Source of the DNA: CAZDXB01 sp964509335
GTDB lineage: Bacteria > Bacteroidota > Ignavibacteria > Kapaibacteriales > UBA2268
Assembly (NCBI GenBank): GCA_964509335.1
Contig: CAZDXB010000027.1
Span: 1 to 35,281, forward strand
Direction: 5' to 3'
DNA length: 35,281 nucleotides
In this document: in pieces, positions 17,301 to 22,947 of the stretch
Layout of the letters: each line of letters starts with the position of its first letter
Numbering within the stretch: position 1 is the first letter of the stretch
Notes under the pieces: generated by a model
What the model saw: only the letters and a program-made list of their open reading frames with translations
What the model was told of the DNA's origin: nothing
Databases searched by the model: none
Made by a program: the position numbers and the translations under genes

Positions 17301-19851
17301 GGTTGAAATGAGCCCCGTCGGCGGTTCTAATCCGCGAGTTTTCAGGAATGGATTGGGGCACATCGACGGAACGATGTATAGATATTTTGCTACGGGCGGC
17401 GGTTCGTCCAAGAAATTTTACGTAGGTTCCGATACGTTAGAGAGTTTCAGACCTGCGACAATATCGATATCAGGTTCGGGCGGTTCCGCCGGGTTGATAG
17501 GCGTTAATTTACACAACGTTGACCATACTTATATAGCGTCTTCTGAGGTGGACGTTTCGACAAATGTTCAGCGATACTGGGAAGTGTCGGAAAACGCCGC
17601 TTTTGATATAGGGAATAGGACTTATTCAATCAAGACGCAATATATGAATCCCGGGGATTTAAGAAATTCTCCCGATTTAACAATCTTTGAGCATAATTTA
17701 TATTCGCCGGCGCTGCCTTCTACTCCACCGTCTTCATCTTGGACTGTTCCTCAAACGCAAAGCAGAACGGATACGACCGTTACTTCGATTGGACTGACGG
17801 AGTTTGGAGATATTGTGATAGGCGAACCGAACGCTATTTATTATTACAGCTATCAGAGCGGCGGATGGCACGACGCGGATACTTGGTCGCTCGACGGCTA
17901 CGAAACGAAGACGACGCCAATTGTCGATTTGCCGGGAGAATCTAGAAATCATTTTGTGATGATAGGCAACGGCAAAACTGTAACCGTTCCCGCGGGCGGT
18001 CCTTATCCGGAGGTGAAAGCGGTAGTTGTCGAAAAGTATAACGACGACCCGGGAGCTTTATATATATATGGCGAGCTGGGGTACGTCAAAAGCGATAATT
18101 TTACTTTGAACGACGATTGCACTATTGCCGTGCAAAATATGAGCGGTTTGGAGAATTCCACGAGCGTAGGAGCGGTCAGAACAGACGCCGCGCCTAATTT
18201 GAACATTGGAAGATATATATTCAATAGTACTTACGGCAAGCAAAATACGGGAAAAGCTCTGCCTGAAACCGTCAAAGATATAATTGTCGATAATCAGTCG
18301 TCCGCCCCGAATAACATAGTGTTTATTTCGACTTATTCAGGCGCGCCCGATATATACGTGAACGATTCGATTTATACTGAAAACGGCGTTTTTAATCTCG
18401 GCGGCAGGGATATATTTTTATACGGACAGCTTGCGATGGAAAACAATTCGTCGATAAATCCGCTAACGTCCGATTTAACTTTTGCCAGCGCTACTTTTTC
18501 GCCGCCGTCTCATACGATAACTTTGGGAAATCAAGTCGGCGCAAATCTTTATAATCTGAAATTAACCGGCGGGGACGTTTACGTTTACGCTACTTCCGCT
18601 ACCGATTTGGACAACGCGCATATTTTCGTCGAGAATTTGCTTGAATTCGACAACGCTTCGGATGTGGTTTTGAACGTTAGAACGGACGATAGAAAAGTTG
18701 TAATCGAGGACGGAGGCTCGGTAACGAGAACGCAAAGTACCGGCTATGTTGACGGCATACTTCAAAAGCGGACATACGCGGGCGCGGGTTCGTATTTATT
18801 TGAAATTGGCAACGGGAGCGATTACACTCCCGCCACGGTCGATTTTAGCGGAGCGGGCGGCTCTGACGGCGACATAGCTGCGCAAAACGTAACTCCCGTC
18901 CCCGACGAGCCTAACATCGGAAACCGTTTAGACCCGGGAGCTAGAGTTCCTCGATATTGGTCGATTATTCCAGACGTCGCGGGCGGTTTCGATTTAGGGA
19001 CTAGAGATTTAAACCTTAATTTAGAGTTTCCCGCTTCGGAGCTTGGTGGATTAACTCTTGAGGACGTTGTTGTCAGACGTAAAAGCATTCCCGCCGAAAC
19101 TCCGGTATGGTCGCAAAGGATTTTCAGCGAATTAAGTTGGAGCCCCGCCGTAGCTTCTGTTGAGTTAGACGCCGCGGCTACCCCTTGGGCTGGATTAGGC
19201 GAATTCTATATTGGCGAGAAAGCGCCCAGAACTTTTTATAGCTTGCAAACAGGCAACTGGGATGAGAATACGACTTGGACGTTCAATAGTTCTCATTCAG
19301 GCGCTCCCGTGCCGACTGGAGTTTATCCTAACACCGACGCTAGCGAGCTGGAGGATAACGTAGAAATTGGATTGGACCATATTGTAACTTTAAATTTGAC
19401 CGAATCTAACGTCGATACATTAAGGATTATCAATAATTCCAATTTGGATATGCAGACAAACGTAGTTGATTGCGATATTTGCTCTAGTTCCGGTTTGTTT
19501 GAGCTTGCCGACAACGGTATGATAAGTTTCGGCGCAACGAGCGTTCCAAGCGCTACTTCTACAATGGCTAATTTTGCCGATTACGTTATGAGCTCAGGTT
19601 CGACTATAGAGTTTTACGGAACGCAGACGCTGCCGGCTAATCCATTCGGTCTTTCCGCTTACGAAAACGTATTGATTAATTTGTCTGGGACTAAACTTGT
19701 TACTACTCCAATTACAATAAACGGCGATTTGACAATTTCAAACGACGCCACCCTAAGAATTCAGAACATAGACGCTCTTAAAGTATTAAATAACGTAATA
19801 AACAGCGCTAATCTTACTAACGAAGGAGTGATTGAAATAGGCGAAGAGTAG
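8389..19851 (+). CDS. Giant modular secreted surface protein (3820 aa)
   Basis: The signal peptide (FRLLIAIFFCVFISYGAGAQ, about residues 17-36) follows a Lys-rich start. The body is built from repeating units. Each opens with an aromatic 'YYS...G.W.dp.TWS' motif (about residues 358, 1065, 1575, 2438, 3151 and 3616). It continues through 'GDGLP..v..l.vD.S' and 'F.G..SQT...FYNL' segments, then 'FeiG....YtPa.i...G.gG..G.i.v', '.RYW.v' and 'G.R.Y', and closes with a 'FG.y.iGEp' linker. The third unit is enlarged by a GEVED-like domain (~1720-1904, ending WYGEVEDYTV) and a nidogen-like domain (~1971-2155, with STNGFLCFGS and APLWDDLDL). The C-terminus ends LTNEGVIEIGEE. No catalytic motif, transmembrane anchor, LPXTG or type IX sorting domain is evident. 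It lies 24 bp after the fibre gene, without a clear ribosome-binding site. A role in adhesion or matrix/sheath is inference; the family is unknown to me. Confidence 0.85.
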   Translation: MTKKKINNKFENKVSLFRLLIAIFFCVFISYGAGAQNLLHVSPDATFYVSPSATMTVDGDASVSANGYLYLDDSNYFYLLGSLNNSGSFTTSSGTFYLSGNFTNGGYFGCGSGLFFLDGASSQTFTSSNTMSFYNLILTKTGGNLILNSHVKILDKLRLITSSLVDIKTKDLMIDESADIFTDWASSEDFDENRCISSSSGTTSGALVREVASGNPAVEVLEFPLGTPGVYTPATITLNNAVFSDEAFVGVKQIALEHPEVEKEDVSLTKYWSVSSNSVTIPDDGADLVFYYDPTEVEGNEGSYKVLYYSPAYPDPSGSWDVDPANFNQVLFNQYRFFSQEADAIDGDWTAGEEVAALSTYYSRADGDYNDNTTWSKEGFGGAVSPTAPGSAADKVYIDDNTVTINEAISPVNILEARDGSKLVINGDYAITGDTARIEADAVLEIAHNEGISESDASGAIQTDVRDLSSDVVYIYSGSFTQTSGDGLPDDVRSIVVDKSNSSTMTMGKIVTINDSLVINSGSLDLDNYSLNGTTDSRTFTMRGGELIVRSSFPVDYLAPTLSSGTITFSQSGSGIFTTIPSSGSTPAVNQYNHLRIKGNRTGASSITFAPEEEIRILESLDISELDFDAAIPRFNTDGSTVVFKKDGGVQDIPMSPGLTSDSACGIQYYNLKIEGDGTKRLSSPFDPTFIALNDLTLESGTFTSNGYNLEVDGDWKNNGAIFNPNSDAVIFRATDPTITNYIRSGSVSDNPFNHVTIAGSGEVIPANDLLLQGNLIIESSSNLTISSTTVTSLEIKGNWTNSGDFSPASSTVSFTGSTSQTMTNSGDNETFYDLTVDNSLNGVDASSVGPDANYGVIVNNLLDLRGGNLRTRGRYAKVIGDLTRPGAAPGHIDGSLRKEVSANSTTITYEVGYETSYTPVVLEINGSGGSQGYLQVTADTLTTVTSPISTNGSNLLPAGSNIDDDKSVRRQWGISVPTSSSFSLSDRTYDINNYFIAGANPNGDYRNGADPSLFETRLLVGSDWTGPDRYGSPKTGTRDNDYTEFRELSEFGAYVVGEPDHLSFFSISSGSWSEPSNWSTQNYYGEASSIAPTDDGYVYVGNSKTITLFEDKTVDGKVTIDSLGVLMCEDYSLSGTGDFYLYVHGALGIGDADGIASSGATGAVQTSTREYNYDSHDRGYFIYTGSVNNQATGDGLPSRMATLTVDKSGGSTLRLTNDINVYDSLSIVDGELLAREPGGASATDVTLFGNMFLTSSGTFSPYQGEFWFSGNTSQTVTAINDMSFYDLKVNNETEKSQIKFKPASGGSQNITIDNTLIFTSTNEAYLNLSPTVSTFTQAPDYNEGEWFITIDQSATGVARLGNGYVNGELRKWIPADDFSEIMFEVGHDTIYSPFAYDLDVAGGTAGYIGVQVVPQFHPEGTYLDDINFNYQPERIIQKYWRVSKPDGGSFDKGGRTTVMRCRYRDPQDIPGGALQLCFDLIYWMGGATSNWQRLSPPNSGAGFAENNQGTGWCGDRDIMNDEATYEPLGTDTSTTAYDIDGSISLGNYDLGETENNRYLLADVLVGQQGPAVQYYYSIADGAWNDPDTWSTEGYESSVNSTGSWPKRRLDVAKIGDGHTVTLNCNIGSGYAGYYGSDTYYEQRLGSCIIESNDDGAGRLNLQTYQIRASVFEMHDGGIVSTGIEEGIHEDLNRGNIIRQKPSVTIARDFNYEEHDNGNYVYTAIGKHSDTWDNATDENYCNVRSWYWRAAYAYIDDFHVDNGSSFSAPNVFEFNDNGMQRSWTSSNSDAGFMYWCDTTVRVTAGNTYTARIYVDNTGGYSFYCRMWVDTDFDGEYDDPGERFPSAGGELVSGGYADITFSIPADAPMGTTRLRVQLRYGSNRGPCEYPILSWWYGEVEDYTVFVTNNNLDYEQETGGDVPNQISSLTVEPSNSSATVTQTTGISVADEILIENGTFMPTTNPMNSSDIPDYSFSAASGDYESLTDAVSPSLSGGDADDGYYSNISLGFDFTYLNANYSTVSASTNGFLCFGSAAAVPGNDLASNGGAARPILAPLWDDLDLSSGNFSYKIEGDSPNKVFTAQWENVLWNSGAGSPVISFQVKLYEADGEIEFIYSRESGAVNSGSASAGITASATGAGNFISLSDFSPAPNESYISSTNNLSSKPAEGQIYSFTPASARLRLQGDFVNNNTNTSFGEGSAGTLIFDGSNDQKIEGSSETDFYNVYLDNSGEKIKLINDTRINNRLSFVQDNFLELNQKTLTLGSGAGDITSFSSSFSSSRMILSSTSGTVGTIKKEYTTAAGAKNYFFPIGVSDDYNPADISVTGSYAGTPAISLQLYSGKHPERLKEEMLEKYWNVDLDGIGSVSANSLSFTYLDSDVSGDTALYIPSLYKTSGDWEINLGDSPRAKPSPIEITNSPVVEGDWTAGQADVFFEGRIFWSRNSGSWSVPSNWSNDPINKHSGPAASYYPSQLFEKDTVIIDGHGIEYGVESGIIDTLRMGGPNNGISTAGRGILEFLGTPLNKYSLTISRNLFLDTDGRIESSTVAAGGRRDTLIVQGDIINNSDGTAGVDGGMHLFQGGDDFVVLSFTGDESATVSGEGEFGILADTRLDKTDGLSDTLTIMSNSFGEATGAVPYHYYPESGVTTLTESSSSLSLPSATFYLSSGPNDVHMGLNSGLNILDVAMISRSSLYSNSNTTINLEGGDLYVGDDVDEHFIYRNGTDFDVIDGRVDVAGCFERHSSGSLIDLSVESSGEIRVLKEGTTEIAKKGFNLANSSSTYSVDGGRIIIAKGAGTANPDYLAGAAEGLGMINGATVQAGDSVLTPPGNTIKVAGSTPIYNLHSVGVGANTVISSQILTISADWTIDDDHSAELRDNNVKLSGDLMNYGAFDPNASDVSTDLRQLTLTASSGTQTIYNEDPGGLELYNLRIDKSDGLVLLGGDNSNIIVRNNLEFSTENQVVIDARTNSQSVEMSPVGGSNPRVFRNGLGHIDGTMYRYFATGGGSSKKFYVGSDTLESFRPATISISGSGGSAGLIGVNLHNVDHTYIASSEVDVSTNVQRYWEVSENAAFDIGNRTYSIKTQYMNPGDLRNSPDLTIFEHNLYSPALPSTPPSSSWTVPQTQSRTDTTVTSIGLTEFGDIVIGEPNAIYYYSYQSGGWHDADTWSLDGYETKTTPIVDLPGESRNHFVMIGNGKTVTVPAGGPYPEVKAVVVEKYNDDPGALYIYGELGYVKSDNFTLNDDCTIAVQNMSGLENSTSVGAVRTDAAPNLNIGRYIFNSTYGKQNTGKALPETVKDIIVDNQSSAPNNIVFISTYSGAPDIYVNDSIYTENGVFNLGGRDIFLYGQLAMENNSSINPLTSDLTFASATFSPPSHTITLGNQVGANLYNLKLTGGDVYVYATSATDLDNAHIFVENLLEFDNASDVVLNVRTDDRKVVIEDGGSVTRTQSTGYVDGILQKRTYAGAGSYLFEIGNGSDYTPATVDFSGAGGSDGDIAAQNVTPVPDEPNIGNRLDPGARVPRYWSIIPDVAGGFDLGTRDLNLNLEFPASELGGLTLEDVVVRRKSIPAETPVWSQRIFSELSWSPAVASVELDAAATPWAGLGEFYIGEKAPRTFYSLQTGNWDENTTWTFNSSHSGAPVPTGVYPNTDASELEDNVEIGLDHIVTLNLTESNVDTLRIINNSNLDMQTNVVDCDICSSSGLFELADNGMISFGATSVPSATSTMANFADYVMSSGSTIEFYGTQTLPANPFGLSAYENVLINLSGTKLVTTPITINGDLTISNDATLRIQNIDALKVLNNVINSANLTNEGVIEIGEE
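9460..19851 (+). repeat. Six diverged protein-coding modules of the giant gene, each opened by a G-x-W..TW motif
   Basis: Module starts in nucleotides are about 9460, 11578, 13111, 15700, 17836 and 19231, giving spacings of roughly 2.1, 1.5, 2.6, 2.1 and 1.4 kb and a truncated 0.6-kb last unit. Conservation is at protein motif level; I see no long identical DNA stretches, unlike the 555-bp repeat of the neighbouring gene, so these are old duplications. The segment 8470-9459 looks like a degenerate unit lacking the opening motif. Confidence 0.75.
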
Positions 19852-19996
19852 CCTATCTTTCAATCGTCGTTTATTCGAAAAATTCGCGTTTCTTTTCTAT
19901 TATTTTCCTATTATTTTGTTTGCGTTTTAAAAATGTTAACTTATCGAAAAATAATTTTAATTTAAATAATATTTAAAGCGGAGGAGGCATAAAAAT
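19852..19996. promoter_or_regulatory. Short AT-rich leader of the NAD-salvage operon
   Basis: A 145-bp gap follows the giant gene. It contains two CTATTATTTT direct repeats near 19898-19916 and no convincing terminator. A strong GGAGGAGG ribosome-binding site at about 19980-19987 serves the macro-domain gene. A promoter is expected here because the upstream and downstream gene functions are unrelated, but no clear -35/-10 pair stands out. Confidence 0.35.
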
Positions 19997-20530
19997 ATGC
20001 GCCGAAAGGTATCCGAAGTTAATATTGAGTGCGTTAAAGGAGATATTGTCTTTCAAGAAGGAATCGACGCGGTAGTTAACGCGGCGAACGCGGAATTGCG
20101 AATAGGCGGAGGAGTGGCTGGAGCTATTCATAGAGCCGCCGGACCGGAGTTGGAAAAGGAATGCCTATCGCTCGCCCCGATTAAACCCGGAGAAGCCGTA
20201 ATTACAAAAGCTTATAACTTGCCAAATAAATACGTTATTCATTGCTTAGGACCAATCTATAGAATCGATAAGCCTGAAGATAAGTTTTTGGCGAATTGTT
20301 ATCGCAACGCTCTTAAACTCGCCGAGGAATATAGAATAGAATCTATAGCCTTTCCGGCGATTTCTACGGGAGCATTCGGTTATCCCCTCGAAGAAGCGGC
20401 GGAGGTAGCTCTATCGACAATCAAAGAGGAAATCCCAAATTTGGCAATCATTAAACTGATTAGAATGGTACTGTTTAGCCAGAAGGATTTAAGAATTCAC
20501 GAAGAAAAATTTAGGCGGATTTATGGTTGA
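19997..20530 (+). CDS. Macro-domain protein (ADP-ribose / O-acetyl-ADP-ribose metabolism), 177 aa
   Basis: The whole chain is one macro domain: GD at residues 15-16, VNAAN at 27-31, GGGVAGAIHRAAG at 37-49 and the second loop ISTGAFGYP at 122-130, all ADP-ribose-binding elements in YmdB/MacroD-like proteins. The length (177 aa) fits the single-domain family. The position occupied by the catalytic Asp in E. coli YmdB (GGGVDGAIH) is Ala41 here. It may therefore be an ADP-ribose binder or use another residue, as in Af1521-type macro domains. It starts behind a very good GGAGGAGG site. Its last eight bases overlap the start of pncB (ATGGTTGA), indicating translational coupling. The neighbourhood suggests it handles ADP-ribose products of NAD consumption next to the enzymes that recycle the released nicotinamide. 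The fold is firm; the substrate is inferred. Confidence 0.9.
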   Translation: MRRKVSEVNIECVKGDIVFQEGIDAVVNAANAELRIGGGVAGAIHRAAGPELEKECLSLAPIKPGEAVITKAYNLPNKYVIHCLGPIYRIDKPEDKFLANCYRNALKLAEEYRIESIAFPAISTGAFGYPLEEAAEVALSTIKEEIPNLAIIKLIRMVLFSQKDLRIHEEKFRRIYG

Positions 20531-21932
20531 TATAACGGGAACTTACACTGACCAATACGAACTGGCTATGGCTCAGGTTTATTATTTGGAGGGGCAGAAG
20601 GATAACAAGGCGATTTTCGATTATTTTTTTAGAAAACTTCCTTTCAATTGCGGTTACGCCGTTTTCGCCGGATTGGAAAATGTATTGGATATATTGGAGA
20701 ATTTGCGATTCGACGAGAAAGATATTGAGTTTTTTAAAAAGCAAGACTTCCATCCCGAATTCATAAATTATCTGCGTGATTTTGAGTTTAAGGGGAACGT
20801 TTACAGTTCCACGGAAGGCGATGTCGTTTTCCCGACGCGTCCGATTTTGCAAGTTGAAGCGGATATAATAGAAGCGCAGATAATTGAGACTATGCTTTTA
20901 AATATATTGAATTTTCAGACTTTAGTAGCCACCAAGGCAAGAAGAATGTTCAGCGTCGCCAAAGGCAAGAAGTTAGTTGATTTCGGCTTGAGGAGAGCGC
21001 ACGCTTTGGGCGGCTACGACGCCGCGCGCGCAGCGGCTATCGGCGGTTTTGAAGCGACAAGCAACGTCCGCGCTGGGCGAGATTTTGACATTCCGATTTC
21101 CGGCACGATGGCGCACTCTTTTGTTCAGAGCTACGACGAAGAGTTGGAATCTTTTCGCGATTTCGCGGATATTCATCCGGATAATTGCGTCTTGTTAGTC
21201 GATACTTACGATACTTTGAAAAGCGGGGTTCCGAACGCGATAACAGTCGGCAAGGAGATGAAAGAGCGCGGCGAGAAACTAAAAGGCATACGCTTGGATA
21301 GCGGCGACTTAGCTTATTTTGCGAAAGAAAGTCGCAAGGCGCTGGACGAAGCCGGCTTGGATTACGTTAAAATAGCGGCGTCTAATCAGCTCGACGAGTA
21401 TGTAATCAAGAGTCTTATCGAACAGAGCGCCCCGATTGATTTATTCGGCGTCGGTACGAAATTAATAACCGGACAGCCCGACGCGGCTTTGGACGGAGTT
21501 TATAAGCTGGCTTACGCTAACGGCAAACCGCGAATCAAGCTTTCCGAAAACGTTGTTAAAATTACTTTGCCGCATAGTAAACAAGTTTATAGAATAAGAG
21601 ATAGAAACGGCGAATTGATAGGAGCGGACGCTATCGCTTTGAGAGAAGAGAGAGACGTTAACAGAATGAGTTATATATTTAAGTCGGGGAAATCGCTTCA
21701 GTTCAAAGACAGTCAAAAAGAGCCTTTGCTTAGTAAAGTTATGGATAACGGCAAAAGGACAGAATCCTCAAAATCGATTCGCGAAATAAAAGATTATAGC
21801 TTGAGACGCTTTGAAGAATTGCCGAGCGAATTTAAAAGGTTTGAAAATCCTCATATTTATAAAATCGGTATAAGCGACAGTTTAAAAGAAGAACGCGATA
21901 AATTAATTTCCAAGATTAAAGAAGAGGCTTAA
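20523..21932 (+). CDS. pncB: Nicotinate phosphoribosyltransferase
   Basis: The enzyme joins nicotinate and PRPP, with ATP hydrolysis, to make nicotinate mononucleotide in the Preiss-Handler NAD salvage pathway; it is cytoplasmic. Family landmarks are the N-terminal TDQYELAMAQVY (9-20), DFGLRRAHALGGYDAARAA (153-171), GTMAHSF with the candidate phospho-acceptor His198, the PRPP/nucleotide-site GIRLDSGDL (255-263) and FGVGTKLITG (309-318). The length of 469 aa matches the bacterial long-form family. It overlaps the macro gene by 8 bp, and pncA follows one base after its stop, so the three genes form one translationally coupled operon. The product of pncA (nicotinate) is the substrate of this enzyme. 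Confidence 0.96.
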   Translation: MVDITGTYTDQYELAMAQVYYLEGQKDNKAIFDYFFRKLPFNCGYAVFAGLENVLDILENLRFDEKDIEFFKKQDFHPEFINYLRDFEFKGNVYSSTEGDVVFPTRPILQVEADIIEAQIIETMLLNILNFQTLVATKARRMFSVAKGKKLVDFGLRRAHALGGYDAARAAAIGGFEATSNVRAGRDFDIPISGTMAHSFVQSYDEELESFRDFADIHPDNCVLLVDTYDTLKSGVPNAITVGKEMKERGEKLKGIRLDSGDLAYFAKESRKALDEAGLDYVKIAASNQLDEYVIKSLIEQSAPIDLFGVGTKLITGQPDAALDGVYKLAYANGKPRIKLSENVVKITLPHSKQVYRIRDRNGELIGADAIALREERDVNRMSYIFKSGKSLQFKDSQKEPLLSKVMDNGKRTESSKSIREIKDYSLRRFEELPSEFKRFENPHIYKIGISDSLKEERDKLISKIKEEA

Positions 21933-21933
21933 T

Positions 21934-22545
21934 ATGAAAGCATTAGTAATTGTAGATTCGCAAAACGACTTTATGCCCGGAGGTTCTTTGGAAGTTCCCA
22001 AAGGCGACGAAATTGTTCCGATTGTAAATAAGCTGCAGGATAAGTTCGATTTAATAGTAGCCACTCAGGATTGGCATCCCAAAAATCATATCAGCTTCGC
22101 TTCGAATCACGAAGGTAAAGAGCCGTTTGAAACTATAGAATACAAAGAAATAGAGCAAATTCTTTGGCCCCAACATTGCGTTCAAGGCTCGAAAGGAGCG
22201 GAATTCCATTCCGATTTGGAAACTCATAAAATCGAAGCGTTTATCAGGAAAGGAATGAATCCCGAGATAGACAGCTACAGCGGTTTTTACGATAACGGGC
22301 ATTTGAAAAATACCGGGCTTGCCGGTTATTTGAGAGAAAAAGATTGCGACGAGATTTATTTTTGCGGCTTAGCCGCCGACGTATGCGTATATTTCACGGC
22401 TAAGGATTCGCTTAAGGAAGGATTTTCTTCGACTTTAATATCAGACGCGATAAGGGCGTTGGACGGCGACAAGTTCGCCAAAATGAAAGAAGAGCTAAGC
22501 GCCGAAGGGATGAAATTTACAACGAGCGGCGATTTGCCGGGTTAG
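21934..22545 (+). CDS. pncA: Nicotinamidase
   Basis: This enzyme hydrolyses nicotinamide to nicotinate and ammonia, feeding PncB. The catalytic triad of the isochorismatase-like hydrolase family is present: Asp8 (VDSQNDF), Lys106 (IRKGMNPEIDSYSGF) and Cys151 (GLAADVCV). The metal-binding set corresponds to Asp46, His48 and His52 (QDWHPKNHISF) plus His81 (WPQHC). At 203 aa it has the usual length. It starts one base after the pncB stop (TAA-T-ATG), so expression is coupled to pncB. Everything expected for an active enzyme is visible. Confidence 0.96.
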   Translation: MKALVIVDSQNDFMPGGSLEVPKGDEIVPIVNKLQDKFDLIVATQDWHPKNHISFASNHEGKEPFETIEYKEIEQILWPQHCVQGSKGAEFHSDLETHKIEAFIRKGMNPEIDSYSGFYDNGHLKNTGLAGYLREKDCDEIYFCGLAADVCVYFTAKDSLKEGFSSTLISDAIRALDGDKFAKMKEELSAEGMKFTTSGDLPG

Positions 22546-22571
22546 AATTATAGCTGTTTTAAAATCGAAGA

Positions 22572-22589
22572 GAGGTTGTCTCAAAACTC
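22572..22589. repeat. Solitary transposon-end-like sequence matching the right end of the MITE-like element
   Basis: GAGGTTGTCTCAAAACTC is the inverted complement, with few mismatches, of the right end at 22822-22839. The 12-base core GTCTCAAAACTC is exact. It lies 46 bp outside the inner left end at 22635 and could be the original outer terminus or a relic of another copy. A small imperfect hairpin (CATCGAGGC / GCCCCGATG, about 22599-22618) lies between the two. Confidence 0.55.
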
Positions 22590-22634
22590 AAATATTACAT
22601 CGAGGCAAGCCCCGATGCGTCCTTCGCGATAGAT

Positions 22635-22839
22635 GGGGCTGTCTCAGATGTATATTAATAGAGCGTTTTCTAATATATTCGCGTCAAAAAATCTCCATTT
22701 CTGGATTCCCGCTTTCGCAAGAATGACGTCTAGAGGTCATTCCCAACTTGACTGGGAATCCAGAGAAGACGATAATTTTTGGAACCATACTATTAGACTT
22801 TGCAATATTGTTAATACAATCGAGTTTTGAGACAGCCCC
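22635..22839. mobile_element. MITE-like non-autonomous element, 205 bp, with 12-bp perfect terminal inverted repeats
   Basis: The left end GGGGCTGTCTCA (22635-22646) is the exact inverted complement of the right end TGAGACAGCCCC (22828-22839). No transposase fits between them. The interior holds a palindromic unit (22700-22764). Ends beginning GGGGCTGTCTCA resemble insertion-sequence termini, so a full-length relative may exist elsewhere in the genome. Target-site duplications are not obvious. A 65-codon open frame inside it is a translation artefact of the palindrome. Confidence 0.6.
22700..22764. repeat. Palindromic repeat unit of the ATTCCC...GGGAAT type
   Basis: TCTGGATTCCC at 22700-22710 pairs with GGGAATCCAGA at 22754-22764, and an inner AATGAC/GTCATT pair closes the stem around a TCTAGA centre. 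A smaller ATTCCC-N9-GGGAAT palindrome lies in the right half. Similar 'GGATTCCCGC...GGAATGAC' units are scattered as intergenic repeats in many bacterial genomes, and Neisseria dRS3 (ATTCCC-N8-GGGAAT) is a well-known relative in form. Here it is carried inside the MITE-like element. Confidence 0.6.
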
Positions 22840-22868
22840 TTGACGGCTCTCGTTAACAGTCCTTTTTA

Positions 22869-22947
22869 GAGGTCAGCTGTCGCGCCCGAACGACGCTTTC
22901 ACTCTTGCAAACAGCTAAAGCTGTTTGTTGCCGGAGCGATAGACCTC
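22869..22947 (+). other. Nested inverted repeats, possibly a structured RNA or element relic
   Basis: An outer pair (GAGGTC at 22869-22874, GACCTC at 22942-22947) and a TCGC/GCGA pair just inside it enclose a strong hairpin (GCAAACAGCT, AA loop, AGCTGTTTG.TGC, 22907-22931). The arrangement would fold into a stem with an internal hairpin arm in DNA or RNA. It sits just outside the MITE-like right end and about 280 bp before ablA. No T-run follows the inner hairpin, so it is not a standard terminator. I do not recognise an RNA family. Confidence 0.35.

Noticed and set aside
644..19851. Type IX secretion C-terminal sorting domain on the surface proteins
   Set aside because: The C-termini were inspected; none shows the usual ~80-residue pattern with a final 'G.Y.....' and Lys-rich end strand.
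8389..19851. CRISPR array or short tandem DNA repeats in the giant gene
   Set aside because: The repeats are long, diverged and protein-coding; no regular short repeat-spacer spacing was seen anywhere in the window.
22633..22830. A 65-codon plus-strand open frame containing 'FWIPAFARMT'
   Set aside because: It is read from the palindromic repeat inside the MITE-like element; peptides of this kind are common artefacts of the GGATTCCCGC repeat. It has no ribosome-binding site.
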